Source of the DNA: Paracentrotus lividus
Taxonomy: Eukaryota > Echinodermata > Echinoidea > Camarodonta > Echinidae
Reading direction: 5' to 3'
NCBI GenBank assembly: GCA_940671915.1
Contig: CALNVZ010003433.1
Span: forward strand, 48,036,926 to 48,100,925
Length of the DNA: 64,000 bases
In this document: piece after piece, positions 55,242-64,000 of the stretch
Layout: the number at the start of each line of letters is the position of its first letter
Numbering within the stretch: position 1 is the stretch's first letter
Program-made: the position numbers and the translations under genes
The notes under the pieces: generated by a model
Seen by the model: the letters and a program-made list of their open reading frames with translations, nothing else
Database searches by the model: none
Told to the model about the DNA's origin: nothing

Positions 55242-56830
55242 AGGAGTGCGCCAGACTAAAATTTAAATTGTTTAGAATGTAAAGTAAAAATTTATATAAC
55301 AAGTACAACACTAAATATTTCATCAAAATCGGATGAAAAAAACAAAGTTACAATTTTTTTTTAAAGTTTTGCATTTTTTTTTGTACAACAGTTCTGTGCA
55401 TTGTCTCATGCATATTCAATGAGCAAGCAGATGATGTCATTGACCCACTATAACTTTTCTTTTTCATTGTATGAAATCCTATTTATTTCATCTTTTTTGT
55501 ACATGTGTATATAAATCTAACCCTTATATTGACATAAGTGATAATCTCAAACATTCCATGAGGAATTATCCTGTTAATTTTTATTCTTGGAGCCGAAAAT
55601 TTGAATAATTGTTATTTCATATATGGAGTAAAATACAAGAGAAAAAGTGGATCTTAATTAGCTTGCTCATTGAATATGCATTAGAGTATAGGGTACATGC
55701 AGGTAATATGAACCCCCTAAGCTCATTTCCCTAATTTGCATAAAATTGCAAAATGACACACAGTCTAAACTTTGTTTATATGAATCAATTACTACTGCTC
55801 TAACTTTTATTGTGAAGAAAAACAATTATCACCAACCCCCCTGTCTGCAATATTCAAATGTTGACGTCATCACCAAAGTGCCCATATTACTAATATGGGC
55901 ACATGTATTTAATGTATGTTTTAAAAACTACAATGACTCTACCATGTCTGGAATTTGCTTAAAATGTTGAAAATCGTTAACTTTAAGATATCATTTGAAA
56001 TTATAAGACCCTTCAGTAAATACTTTGACTATATATTTCATTGTTTTGTATTTTGTATAAAATTGATTTTTAAAATATTATTTAAATATTATTTTCATTA
56101 TACAAGTCAATATAGGCCTACAATAAGTTATTTATAATAATTATATACTGTGAATATACCCAAAAAAAATCGCAGCAAAGAGATTGATGCCTCATCCCAA
56201 TATTAAGTACCATAATCATTTCCGCCATTTTGGATGGCCCATATTACCTGCCCTAATGTTGCTGTGTCAGGCAAGCATTCAATGCCACATTGCACCCCTT
56301 CACTATAACAAATTGACCTGTACACGCTAGTATGATAAAAATGAAACTATAAGCTTAATAAATGTACAAAACAATTGAGGTTACCCCCTCAAACACTTTG
56401 TCACCATCACATTCTGTGAAATATCAAATTTTACATCAGGGTAAAAAAATGCCGTATGTTTTACGTACCTTGTTGGTTTTCAGCAATTTTCTCAGAGAAA
56501 TTTCGGCATCAGATGCTCTCACGACGATATATTTTCGTATACAGTTCATTTGAACAACATTATGGCGCTCACACCGGTAACCGGTCACCGGTCGACGGTC
56601 ACGACATGATTTGCTTCAGGTGGCCCATATTACCTGCTGGCCAATATTACGTGCTGGCCCATATTACCTGCATGTACCCTACATAGAAATGTTTTGTAGA
56701 AAAAGTGCAAAACTTAAACAAATCATAACTTTGTTATTTTTTGTCTGATTTTGATGAAATTTTCATTGTTGTGCTTGTTGTAATTTACTGTACATTTCAA
56801 ACCATCTGAATTTCAACCTGGAGCCCTCCT
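55242..56830. mobile_element. TTAA element family D, copy 2, interrupted
   Basis: TTAA at 55238-55241 and 56831-56834 flank AGGAGTGCGCCAGACT and a right end reading CTGGAGCCCTCCT. The arms match 48354-48958 (TTTCATCAAAATCGGATG and complement). A 989-bp element sits inside. Confidence 0.8.
55691..56679. mobile_element. TA element nested in family D copy
   Basis: GGGTACATGCAGGTAATATG and its exact complement form the ends; both flanks are TA. The right side repeats GGCCCATATTACCTGC-type words at about 56235, 56621, 56639 and 56656 as subterminal repeats. A CCGGTAACCGGTCACCGGTC cluster lies at 56574-56593. Frames of 60-76 residues show no transposase. Confidence 0.85.
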
Positions 56831-56834
56831 TTAA

Positions 56835-58372
56835 TTAGATTGTTGAATTAGGCATTATTTAAGTTTATTTTAATCAATGTTTATTCAGTGGTAGCATTTC
56901 AAAAAGAACATTGGCTGTGTCAAATACTTGCGAACATCACTTAAGTCCTGTGATAAGGCATTAATCTATATTTGCCTCTCTCTCGACCCATGTGGAGCAA
57001 ATAAGTAGTGGTATAAACAAATTTCTTGAATGCTTTGGAACCATACCCAAGGAGCTTTTCTTTGAATCCTATGTTTAATAACTTAATATAAATATTATTG
57101 GAATTTTTCTGTGCAACTAAGTTCTTGCAAATAAATCTGTCTACCCGGTACTCTGAAGAATTCTACAATAATTTTACTCCAAGGACATTACAATAAAGGC
57201 CCAAAATTCTTTTTCAAGAGGAAATACATCTAGGATTTTTAATTCCATCACCATAATTCTTGAGAAGGAAAGAAAGGGTTCATGTATTTGAGAATTATGT
57301 ATAAAATATTAATAGAAAGTTTTATAAGTTTATTTTTGATATAATTAAAATAACTATTTCTCCTAGCAGTGGAATTTAATGATGATTTTGAGATACACTG
57401 TAGATCAAAAATAAGGAAAGCAAAAAAAAAAAATTTTGTCCATGATAAGTTATTAAATTTGACAGCAAAAATATTTTTTACAAGCTAGATAAAAAAAAAA
57501 ATATTCATTTTATTTTTCTAAATAATATAATATGGTTCAGAAATTAATTGTTTTGTTGTTTGCATTAAAAACGGTTGAACTTTGGACATTGCAATATATT
57601 ATCTGTTTATGAAATAAATTTGATTTTAATTATTTGTTAACTTGTAAAAAAGAAAGAAAAAAACATATTTTCTGTCTGTTTGTCTCTCTCTTTCCTGTTT
57701 TCTCTTTCTTCCTCTCTCTATCTCTGTTTCTCTCTGTGATTATGCCCTCCCTTTAACTAATTCCCAATCTGTATGTAAATGTTATGATTGTGTCTATTTC
57801 CTTTTTTGTCACATTGGCATATGTTCCTTGCCAAACATTTGGTGCATCTCCCCGGCTTAAAATATCAACCCACTCACCGATCCAAAGATCCGATAAAAGC
57901 CAAAAGCGATTTGAGGTTTGTTTCATTTGTAACTGAACAATTCCTTTTCTGCACCGGCTGGGTGTTATCGGTGTGAGCCCCCACGCCTTTGTCGCTTACG
58001 TCACGACCCACCCAGACCCGGTCTTTGAAACTCATCCAATCTATCATTGATACAATAAATGCCTTCTTTCCTCTACACCTTCTGTCTTTTTCCCGCCCTA
58101 GTCCACCCTAGTTTTCACGAGCAGACCCTATTTTGATAATTACACAAATTACCCAAGAAGCCTTGAGGGTAGCCTAAGTTTGTCAGTCCCGAACTATGCC
58201 TTGAATAATCCTTAAGCAGCTGCAGTGCAATGTCTATGAGATGGAGTGTATAGTTTAACAATACAGACCTTGTTAGTCAAATTTTAACTGAATAGGGTCT
58301 ATGTTTGCAGACTACTCCCACCCCTTACATGAAACTTTTTTGACTGTGAATTGTTTACCTTTTCTTTGGCAG
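56835..58372. other. Intron-like DNA; possible regulatory block near 57880-58060
   Basis: Mostly AT-rich with a C/T-rich stretch at 57660-57740. Within 57830-58060, composition is more balanced; GATAAAAG at 57891 and a CRE-like TTACGTCA at 57996-58003 might mark an alternative promoter for the downstream exon. This is weak inference. Confidence 0.3.
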
Positions 58373-58707
58373 GACAGTAGATGGCGGGCTCTTGGGATCT
58401 GAAACGGTTGGATTAGCGCCAGACGCTTCGTTAGCGCTGTCGTCAGACGACGATATCCTTCCTGGACACAATAGCGTAGGAGAGGAATCGAGCTGAAGAG
58501 CTTCACGTAGGCAGACGTCAGACCACAAACTTCAACCTAGACGAGGCTGCCTGGAGGCTGAGTTTAACGTCTCTAACACCGCTTCCTGTCTTGCGGGGAA
58601 AAAACATGTTACATTGCTTTGAGCTTTGAGATATGACTTGGGGAGAACATCATACACTGTGATCTAATGTGCTTTTGGAGAGACTAGTTTGGAATATAAC
58701 AATCAAG
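58373..58707 (+). other. 5' leader part of the main exon
   Basis: The 3' splice site TTACCTTTTCTTTGGCAG ends at 58372. The leader is 335 nt. It holds an upstream ORF at 58381-58416 and a second ATG at 58633. Such features can lower translation of the main frame. Confidence 0.6.
58381..58416 (+). CDS. Upstream ORF in the leader
   Basis: ATG GCG starts a short frame, MAGSWDLKRLD then TAG, just 8 nt after the splice site. The A at -3 position is present through GTAGATGG (-3 is T/A by exact count uncertain), and G is at +4. If the leader is as drawn, scanning ribosomes would meet it first. Its function is unknown. Confidence 0.4.
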   Translation: MAGSWDLKRLD

Positions 58708-60187
58708 ATGGCAGAAAATAGGAATCTAACAAGGGTGAAGGACCATGAGGGTGCCCCAGCTGGTTTGAGCCATAAGGACTCGGATGAATGGGGCTCGATT
58801 GCGGACTTGCTAAAAAGTATTGAGAACACGAACCAGAGCCGTTGTGCAAAGGCGAAATCCCCTCCGTCACCCCAACCGAGAATGCCACCATTAACTGAAA
58901 ACATTCAGAGTGCAGATTTAGAGGGTATGCCTAATCTTCTAGAGTTGCAACGAGGACAGGGGATGCAGCAGCTTAATCATTTACTCAGGCTAATGGACCA
59001 AATGTGTGCCTTACAAAGGCAGAACTCCAAATTGAGAGAACAAGCCGAATATCTTGCGGCTATTAAAAACTTGCACGAGCTGCGGAATGAGACATTGCGG
59101 CAGAACTGCCATTGTGATGGCCAGAGGAGGGCTTCGGATCTAAGCAGCAGTAGTGGATCACGGTTCGAGCACACCCATGCGACGGGGGAGTCGTTGTCCG
59201 AACCTGAGAGCCAGATGGGCGAGGACATGGACGGGGACATCGCCGCAGCGAGAGGGGCGAAGAGAGGGCGCTCGGTGAAGAGAGATGGTAAGAACAAAAG
59301 TATCAAAAAGCGTAGTAGATCTCTAGATCCATTTGGTGAGGAAGGAGATAGCAAGGACAGGAGTAAGCAGGGTCTATTCTCAAAGATAGAAAAGATGAAA
59401 GATAAATTGACCAATCGTAGGGGTAGTGTCAAACGCCGCTCCAATTCCAAAGGAGACGGCGCCAAGTCTGACGACGAAGGTGAAGAAGGCAAGTCTGGTC
59501 CTCCGTTCCAAGTAGACGGCTTGGAAACCAAATCGGAAGACAGTGGGATTTATCACATCGGTCCTGATGATTTAGCTACTGCTGCAAGACTTGAAGCATT
59601 CATCCAAAAATCAACCGAAGATATCTCGGACACTGAGGACATCTTCCAAGGCAATGTGCCGCCTAGCTGGGCCAGGACAGCCATGCTTGCACAAAGTCGT
59701 AGGAAGGGTAGTGATCTATCAACGGGTAGCTCCGGTGAGGACTACCTTGAATCCAAACCTAAACGAACTTCACCAAGCGAAGAACGCAAGTCGAATCTGG
59801 CGTCAGGCGGATTGCAAGAGATGGAAGAGATATCCACCAAAAGGTCAAGGTTCCGTAGAACTGCTAGTTGCCAGGACGATGACCTTGACGGAGATCGAAT
59901 GGGCGTCACACGGTCGATGGGACCGGTCGAAGAGAAACTGAAGCAAAAGCGTCTTCTGCAAAGCCATAGCTTGGACATAGAGATGACGGATGCCAGCGGT
60001 GCATCCGAGAGGGAATCGGGTCGGATGTCGGGGTCAGAGTTCAAGCATCCGCAGAAGAGGAAGTATTTCAGGAAAAGTCAGACGGTAGATCTTGAAGACC
60101 ACTCCTCATCGTCGGTATCGATCGATGGAGCATTTAAGGATATCAGGTCTCCGAAGGCATCGCCACCAGAAAAGAAGAAGCATCGAG
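58708..60187 (+). CDS. First coding exon of an unrecognised serine-rich coiled-coil protein (partial, 493 codons)
   Basis: The ATG at 58708 has a strong context (AAGATGG). The frame also extends upstream to 58669, but with no ATG, so 58708 is chosen. The exon ends at a GAG/GTAAGAG donor (60188) in phase 1; the reading frame runs on 22 codons into the intron, which is not protein. Residues 1-70 are polar, with SPPSPQPRMPP at 51-61. About 76-132 is a leucine- and glutamine-rich helical stretch, a likely coiled coil (LNHLLRLMDQMCALQRQN). From 140 on it is rich in serine, acidic and basic residues, with many RxxS/RRxS sites (RRAS, RGRS, KRRS, RRTAS) suited to basophilic kinases or 14-3-3. Basic clusters at 185-205 could be nuclear signals. 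A more ordered patch is DDLATAARLEAFIQKSTEDI (287-306). No enzyme or membrane segment is seen. Probably a cytoplasmic or cortical scaffold; family not identified. Confidence 0.85.
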
Positions 60188-61212
60188 GTAAGAGCCTTGT
60201 CATCCAATCAATGCTCGCTATTCCATTTACTCCTGCTACCACTGTCTTTCTCATCATCTAACTCATTTTAATCATGATTGAAGAGCGTTTTCCGCCTGAC
60301 TTCCTTTGCTATCTTCTCCTCTCCCATACATTGTCTTGTGCTTCTTACCGCCCTGCATTTATTATATCATCATATAAGCTTGAAGTGTTATTGTAGAAAT
60401 TTTTAGAAAAAATTGTTTTCATTCATTAATCAATGCTTATTATGGCCGGTATTCTCGAAGGGTGGCTGAATTTAGTATGCCTAATAATTTTACTCACCCT
60501 TCGAGAATACCGGCCAATATGTTTGTGACCATATGGCTCAAACCCACTATTCAGTCGGAAAAAGAACAACAGAGCAAATAGCAGAATAAGGAGTTTTCTG
60601 CCTACAACTATATTGTACACATTTGATAGCTCTTGTTCGAATTTGATATTTAACTTTGTTATATTTTAGTGATTCATAAGTGTTTGATATCATTGTAAAG
60701 CATTGAATCTGTAGGTTCAGATGTTTGGGGGTGTCAGACACAAAATCCCCAAAAAAATTCGAACAAAATCTATTTAAAACCAAACCAATTAGCATCAATT
60801 AGATTCTGTGATACCATCATATAAATCACTGATAGATGGCTTTCAGTTTTCAGGTTATATTATTTTTTTTAAATATTTCATTGTTATTCTCATCTCATGC
60901 ATGAGTGTTATACAATCCTCTTCATAAGTAATTTCATTTACATTTTCTTTGCTATCATCTAAATACATTGCTGTGTGCATCTTTAGCCTAGTTACTGCAT
61001 CAATTGGTTGACTATGTAAGTTTTCTTATAAGTGTAAAGGATAGTAAATAACTCGATTGCCATTTTTAATTGCTGTGATTGTGTGTGTGTGTTTTTTTTA
61101 AAAAGTTTGCCCAGAAAAGTTCAATGCATAATGAATAAAGAAAAGGATATATGTATTAATATGGTGCCATATTTTATAAACATCTTCATTTCATTCTGAG
61201 GTGCAATATATA
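60188..61212 (+). other. Start of the downstream intron
   Basis: It begins GTAAGAG. It is AT-rich, contains a perfect hairpin (60444-60515), and has a TG run near 61080. No exon is seen to the end of the window that clearly continues the 58708 frame. Confidence 0.6.
60444..60515. repeat. Perfect 21-bp-arm hairpin in the intron
   Basis: GGCCGGTATTCTCGAAGGGT(G) at 60444-60464 is exactly complementary to 60495-60515; the loop is 30 nt. It may be a very short MITE. A small-RNA hairpin is possible but not supported by conservation data. Confidence 0.85.
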
Positions 61213-61621
61213 CCTCGTTTACACTGTGACTCGGGTCGCGGGTTCGACACGGCAATCGTGCTCGACACGGCAATTTTTTGCCATGTAAACGGGATCAGTG
61301 TGATCCGCGACCCGGGTTCGACACGCCTTTTTTGCTCTGCCAAAATTGTAGGTTTCGATCCGGGAGGCGGGTTCGACACGGCAATTTTTATGTGTGTAAA
61401 CAGAAAGCCGTGTCGAAGTCGATGACCTTGAGGTCAGATATGGAATTTGGCTATGCATCGCAACACACATTAATGACGTCCCTTACTTCCGGTCATGATC
61501 TGGGAGCCGTGTTGAACTCGCCTTTTTTGTTGTGTATAAACACGATCACAGGTTCACTCTTTGCAGTGTCAAACCCTTCCCGTCGATTCGACACGAGAGC
61601 CGAGTCTCAATGTAAACGCGG
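61213..61621. mobile_element. CpG-rich TA element family K, copy 3
   Basis: CCTCGTTTACACTGTGACTC and the complementary right end CTCAATGTAAACGCGG are flanked by TA. It is in the same orientation as copy 1 and a little longer, with an extra GACACGGCAATTTTT block. Confidence 0.85.
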
Positions 61622-61639
61622 TAATTATAGAAGTAGATG

Positions 61640-61765
61640 AAGGGGCAATTGGACCATAAGACAAAATGAGTTTTAGACAAAGTGATAATTTGACCAAACA
61701 GCCATTAGACCAAATTGATAGTAATAAAATGGGTTAAAAGTCTGAGAATAGACCAGTTTACTAAT
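61640..61765. repeat. Partial TGGTCTAAT-type repeat
   Basis: ATTGGACCATAAGAC, TTTTAGACAAAGTG, TTAGACCAAATTG and AATAGACCAG follow at short spacing. This resembles one arm of the foldback at 51485 and, as there, sits next to a family K element. Confidence 0.6.
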
Positions 61766-61911
61766 ATATTCAAATTTTATGCATACTTTTTTAACAAAGG
61801 TTGTTCTTGATTTTCTATCAAGAAAAGCTCTTGCATGGAATGCTTGTAATAAACTGCATTTGATTTGGGAATCAAATATCTCTCTGTCAATAAAACTCCT
61901 CCCTGTTTAGA

Positions 61912-62314
61912 GCATGTGTAGAAGTATCCTTTTGTATGGCTCAGAAACATGGACAATCAAGAAGTCCTTAAAAGACAGACTAGATGGCACTATACTCGAC
62001 TTTTAATGGGGTACAAAATATTAGTTGGAGAGAAACAAAACAAAAATGAAATTTATGGAGATCTCCCTATCTCCACCACAGTAATTAAACGTAGTGTGAG
62101 ATTTGCTGGTCACTGTTTCCGTAGTGAGAAGGAAGTTATTTCTGATGTACTGTTGTTGCGCCTCCTCGAAAACGAGAGGACGGCGACCTTTAAATTTTGT
62201 TGATTACATATGTAGGGATACAAGTAGTTTGTTACATGATCTACCAACTCTCATGTCAGATCGTGAAGCCTGGCGTACCATTGTTGATTCATTCTCGGAT
62301 GCGTCCGATTTGTA
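61912..62314 (+). pseudogene. 3' end of a LINE-like reverse transcriptase ORF, frameshifted
   Basis: LLYGSETWTIKKSLKDRLDG is in one frame, then YTRLLMG and ATTVIKRSVRFAGHCFRSEK-type text (STTVIKRSVRFAGHCFRSEK, ending VISDVLLL) in another, and finally RRPLNFVDYICRDTSSLLHD to a stop at 62314 in a third. This is the C-terminal tail usual after the RT domain in some animal non-LTR retrotransposons (known from many genomes). At least three frameshifts make it dead. The 5' part is absent, as expected of 5'-truncated LINE copies. Confidence 0.75.
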
Positions 62315-63889
62315 GTGTAGTGTTCTTGACAACTGAAAGCTTGTGTGTCGGGGGGGGGGGGAAGGGGGGGAATAATATGATAATCTAAAAGTAAAATAAT
62401 GAAATGATAAATAAATTGTGACTTTGACTCGCTACAATGACTATGACATCACTATAATCTTGATAATATATAATTATGATAAATTTTGAAGGTTAGATGG
62501 CTGTGCACTGGCCCTCTTTAATATTAGTCTTTCGTGTCACCCTTTCCCGCTGGCATGAAACTATGAAATAATAAATCTGTTACATAACCGGCATTTTTAC
62601 TTGAAAACAGTAAAATTTAGACCAAAATCTATGTATTTTGAAAAAAAAAATTAAAATTTTAAATCACTTTTATCACAGCTTGCATAACCCTCCTGGGTCG
62701 TAGGGGCACTGCTTGAGAGAACGGTGTACCATATTCCTCCATTTATCCCAGTTGTGGGCAAGGGCCTGGTTTTAAATTTAAATTTTGAATTAAGAATTAA
62801 AAATCAAATTCTGGACTGCTCCCGAATAATGGAAAACAAAAACAGTCAAACCAAACCCCCCCCCCAAAAAAAAAAAAAAAAAATGGGGGGAAGGGGGAAC
62901 TGCCCCAAAATAGTGCAAACAGCTCACCATGGCAATATCTTTCTTTTGGCAATAAAAGATCAGATGGGATATTGAAAGTGAGTCTGATTTTATTCTTTTA
63001 AGCCTGTCATCCCCTCTGTGGACCAGGTAGAATCACCCCCTTGTGATGTCTTTATTTTTAGGACGATGATGTGTCTTTTTTACTAATTAGCGGCCAAGGT
63101 CAGGACACAAACTGGGGAATATTATCGTAACACCATTCTTACCGGTCCTGAATTAGTTGTACAATGCTTTGTCACGAACAAACAGCTCTACATGATGCAT
63201 AAAGAGTCATAAAAAAAGCCTTATTTTGGCTCAGTTTTTTAGCTAGAACTTAAGTGTTGGGGTTTTGTTAACCTTTGCTGCAGCTTTATATTGAGACATT
63301 ATCTCTCGCTGGCATCGAGCTTTTCCTGCCAGAACATTAGCACATGGGGATTGATAATGATCAGAATGAATGCTTCCGTTTTCCTCTTTAAAGACACCAT
63401 ATGTGTTAAAAGTTGAATGTAAAATTAGTTGGTTTGGTTCCAATCCATTTTAATACAAAATGACAGGTCTAGGAAGTACATGCAGATATCATGTTGTACT
63501 CAAAGTTCATGCCATAAATAGGTTAGCATAAAAATGTGAACAATTTCTAAGCAAGTTAATAAATTGATTTAGACGAGAGCTGGTACAAAATGAAAATAAA
63601 AATTCTTTAAAAAAATATGTCAACAGTATTTTTGCAATGATCAGATAACAATGCAGGAAAGTGTTGCTGAATTTGCCCTAAAATTTTCTAGCATGGAATC
63701 TTTCATAAATCTGTTTTTAGTATGACTCTTCAAAAAAGTGCATATTTTATGAGAAAATATATGTATAATACTTTTTTTTTAAAGATTAGATTGATTTGTA
63801 AACTTTTGTGCATATTTGGAATTCTCTGTCTCAAATATTAGATATATATATAGATTTATTGATAATATAAATTTATTTCTTCATTATTG
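62315..63889. other. No gene recognised
   Basis: G-runs at 62350-62370 and a C8A18-like run at 62855-62883 stand out. The remainder is AT-rich, intron-like DNA. Confidence 0.5.
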
Positions 63890-63893
63890 TTAA

Positions 63894-64000
63894 AGGGGAA
63901 GTTCACCCTGGAATTTTATTGGTCTTAAAAGATGAAGAAAAATAAAAGAAAAATATGAGTGAAGGTTTGGAGAAAATTGACCAAAAAATTATAAAGTTAT
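63894..64000. mobile_element. TTAA element family C, left part, cut by window end
   Basis: TTAA at 63890-63893 is followed by AGGGGAAGTTCACCCTGG. The next 90 bp match the left arm of 42681-43154 closely. Confidence 0.8.

Noticed and set aside
58669-58707. Longer start of the main protein at 58669
   Set aside because: The codon at 58669 is GTG; the first in-frame ATG, in strong context, is at 58708.
58977-59531. 184-residue minus-strand frame
   Set aside because: It is antisense to the well-supported exon; serine codons on the plus strand suppress stops on the minus strand.
60188-60261. C-terminal extension of the main frame
   Set aside because: It follows a consensus donor, turns hydrophobic and stops soon, as expected of intron read-through.

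Overview
This window reads as AT-rich nuclear DNA of an animal, most likely a marine invertebrate deuterostome such as a sea urchin. That assignment is inference: it rests on a DIRS-type retrotransposon, many short inverted-repeat transposons with TTAA, TA or TTA/TAA target duplications, very frequent ACATGTA words, one large exon with animal-type splice signals, and no prokaryotic gene layout. No species was identified.

Protein-coding content is sparse. The one exon I support well lies at 58373-60187 on the plus strand. It has a 3' splice site at 58371-58372, a 5' leader with a 12-codon upstream ORF, an ATG in strong context at 58708, 493 codons of a charged, serine-rich protein with one predicted coiled coil, and a GTAAGA donor at 60188. 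The gene continues beyond the window. A possible upstream leader exon (55013-55143) and a GC-richer promoter-like block (53225-53473) lie on the same strand. Four other short exon-like stretches (9386, 10891, 13644, 15906) are weak candidates.

The rest is mainly mobile and repetitive DNA. Positions 1-3873 hold the 3' part of a decayed DIRS-like retrotransposon (gag tail, reverse transcriptase, RNase H, tyrosine recombinase, complementary terminal repeats). From 4.4 to 8 kb there are two small inverted-repeat elements and a 2.25-kb element with CAGGGGCGGATCC ends that carries about 17 copies of a ~110-bp unit containing a mirror-symmetric core. From 8.5 to 32 kb the window holds intron-like or intergenic DNA with a 1.4-kb minisatellite, paired TTAA elements and a very young palindrome with 356-bp arms (30641-31457). 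From 32 to 48 kb there are several local tandem arrays, many with periods near 200 bp, a triplication with an internal micro-inversion, and nested elements. From 48 to 57 kb there is a Tc1-like element with Sleeping-Beauty-type ends, a foldback made of TGGTCTAAT words, a ~185-bp tandem array and an element-within-element insertion. From 60 to 64 kb, downstream of the exon, there are a short perfect hairpin, a third copy of a CpG-rich TA element, the broken 3' end of a LINE-like reverse transcriptase, and the start of another TTAA element.

The window has no operon, CRISPR array, rRNA or convincing functional tRNA. The biology to read here is mainly the history of insertions: which element sits inside which, which target duplications remain, and how local duplication built the arrays.
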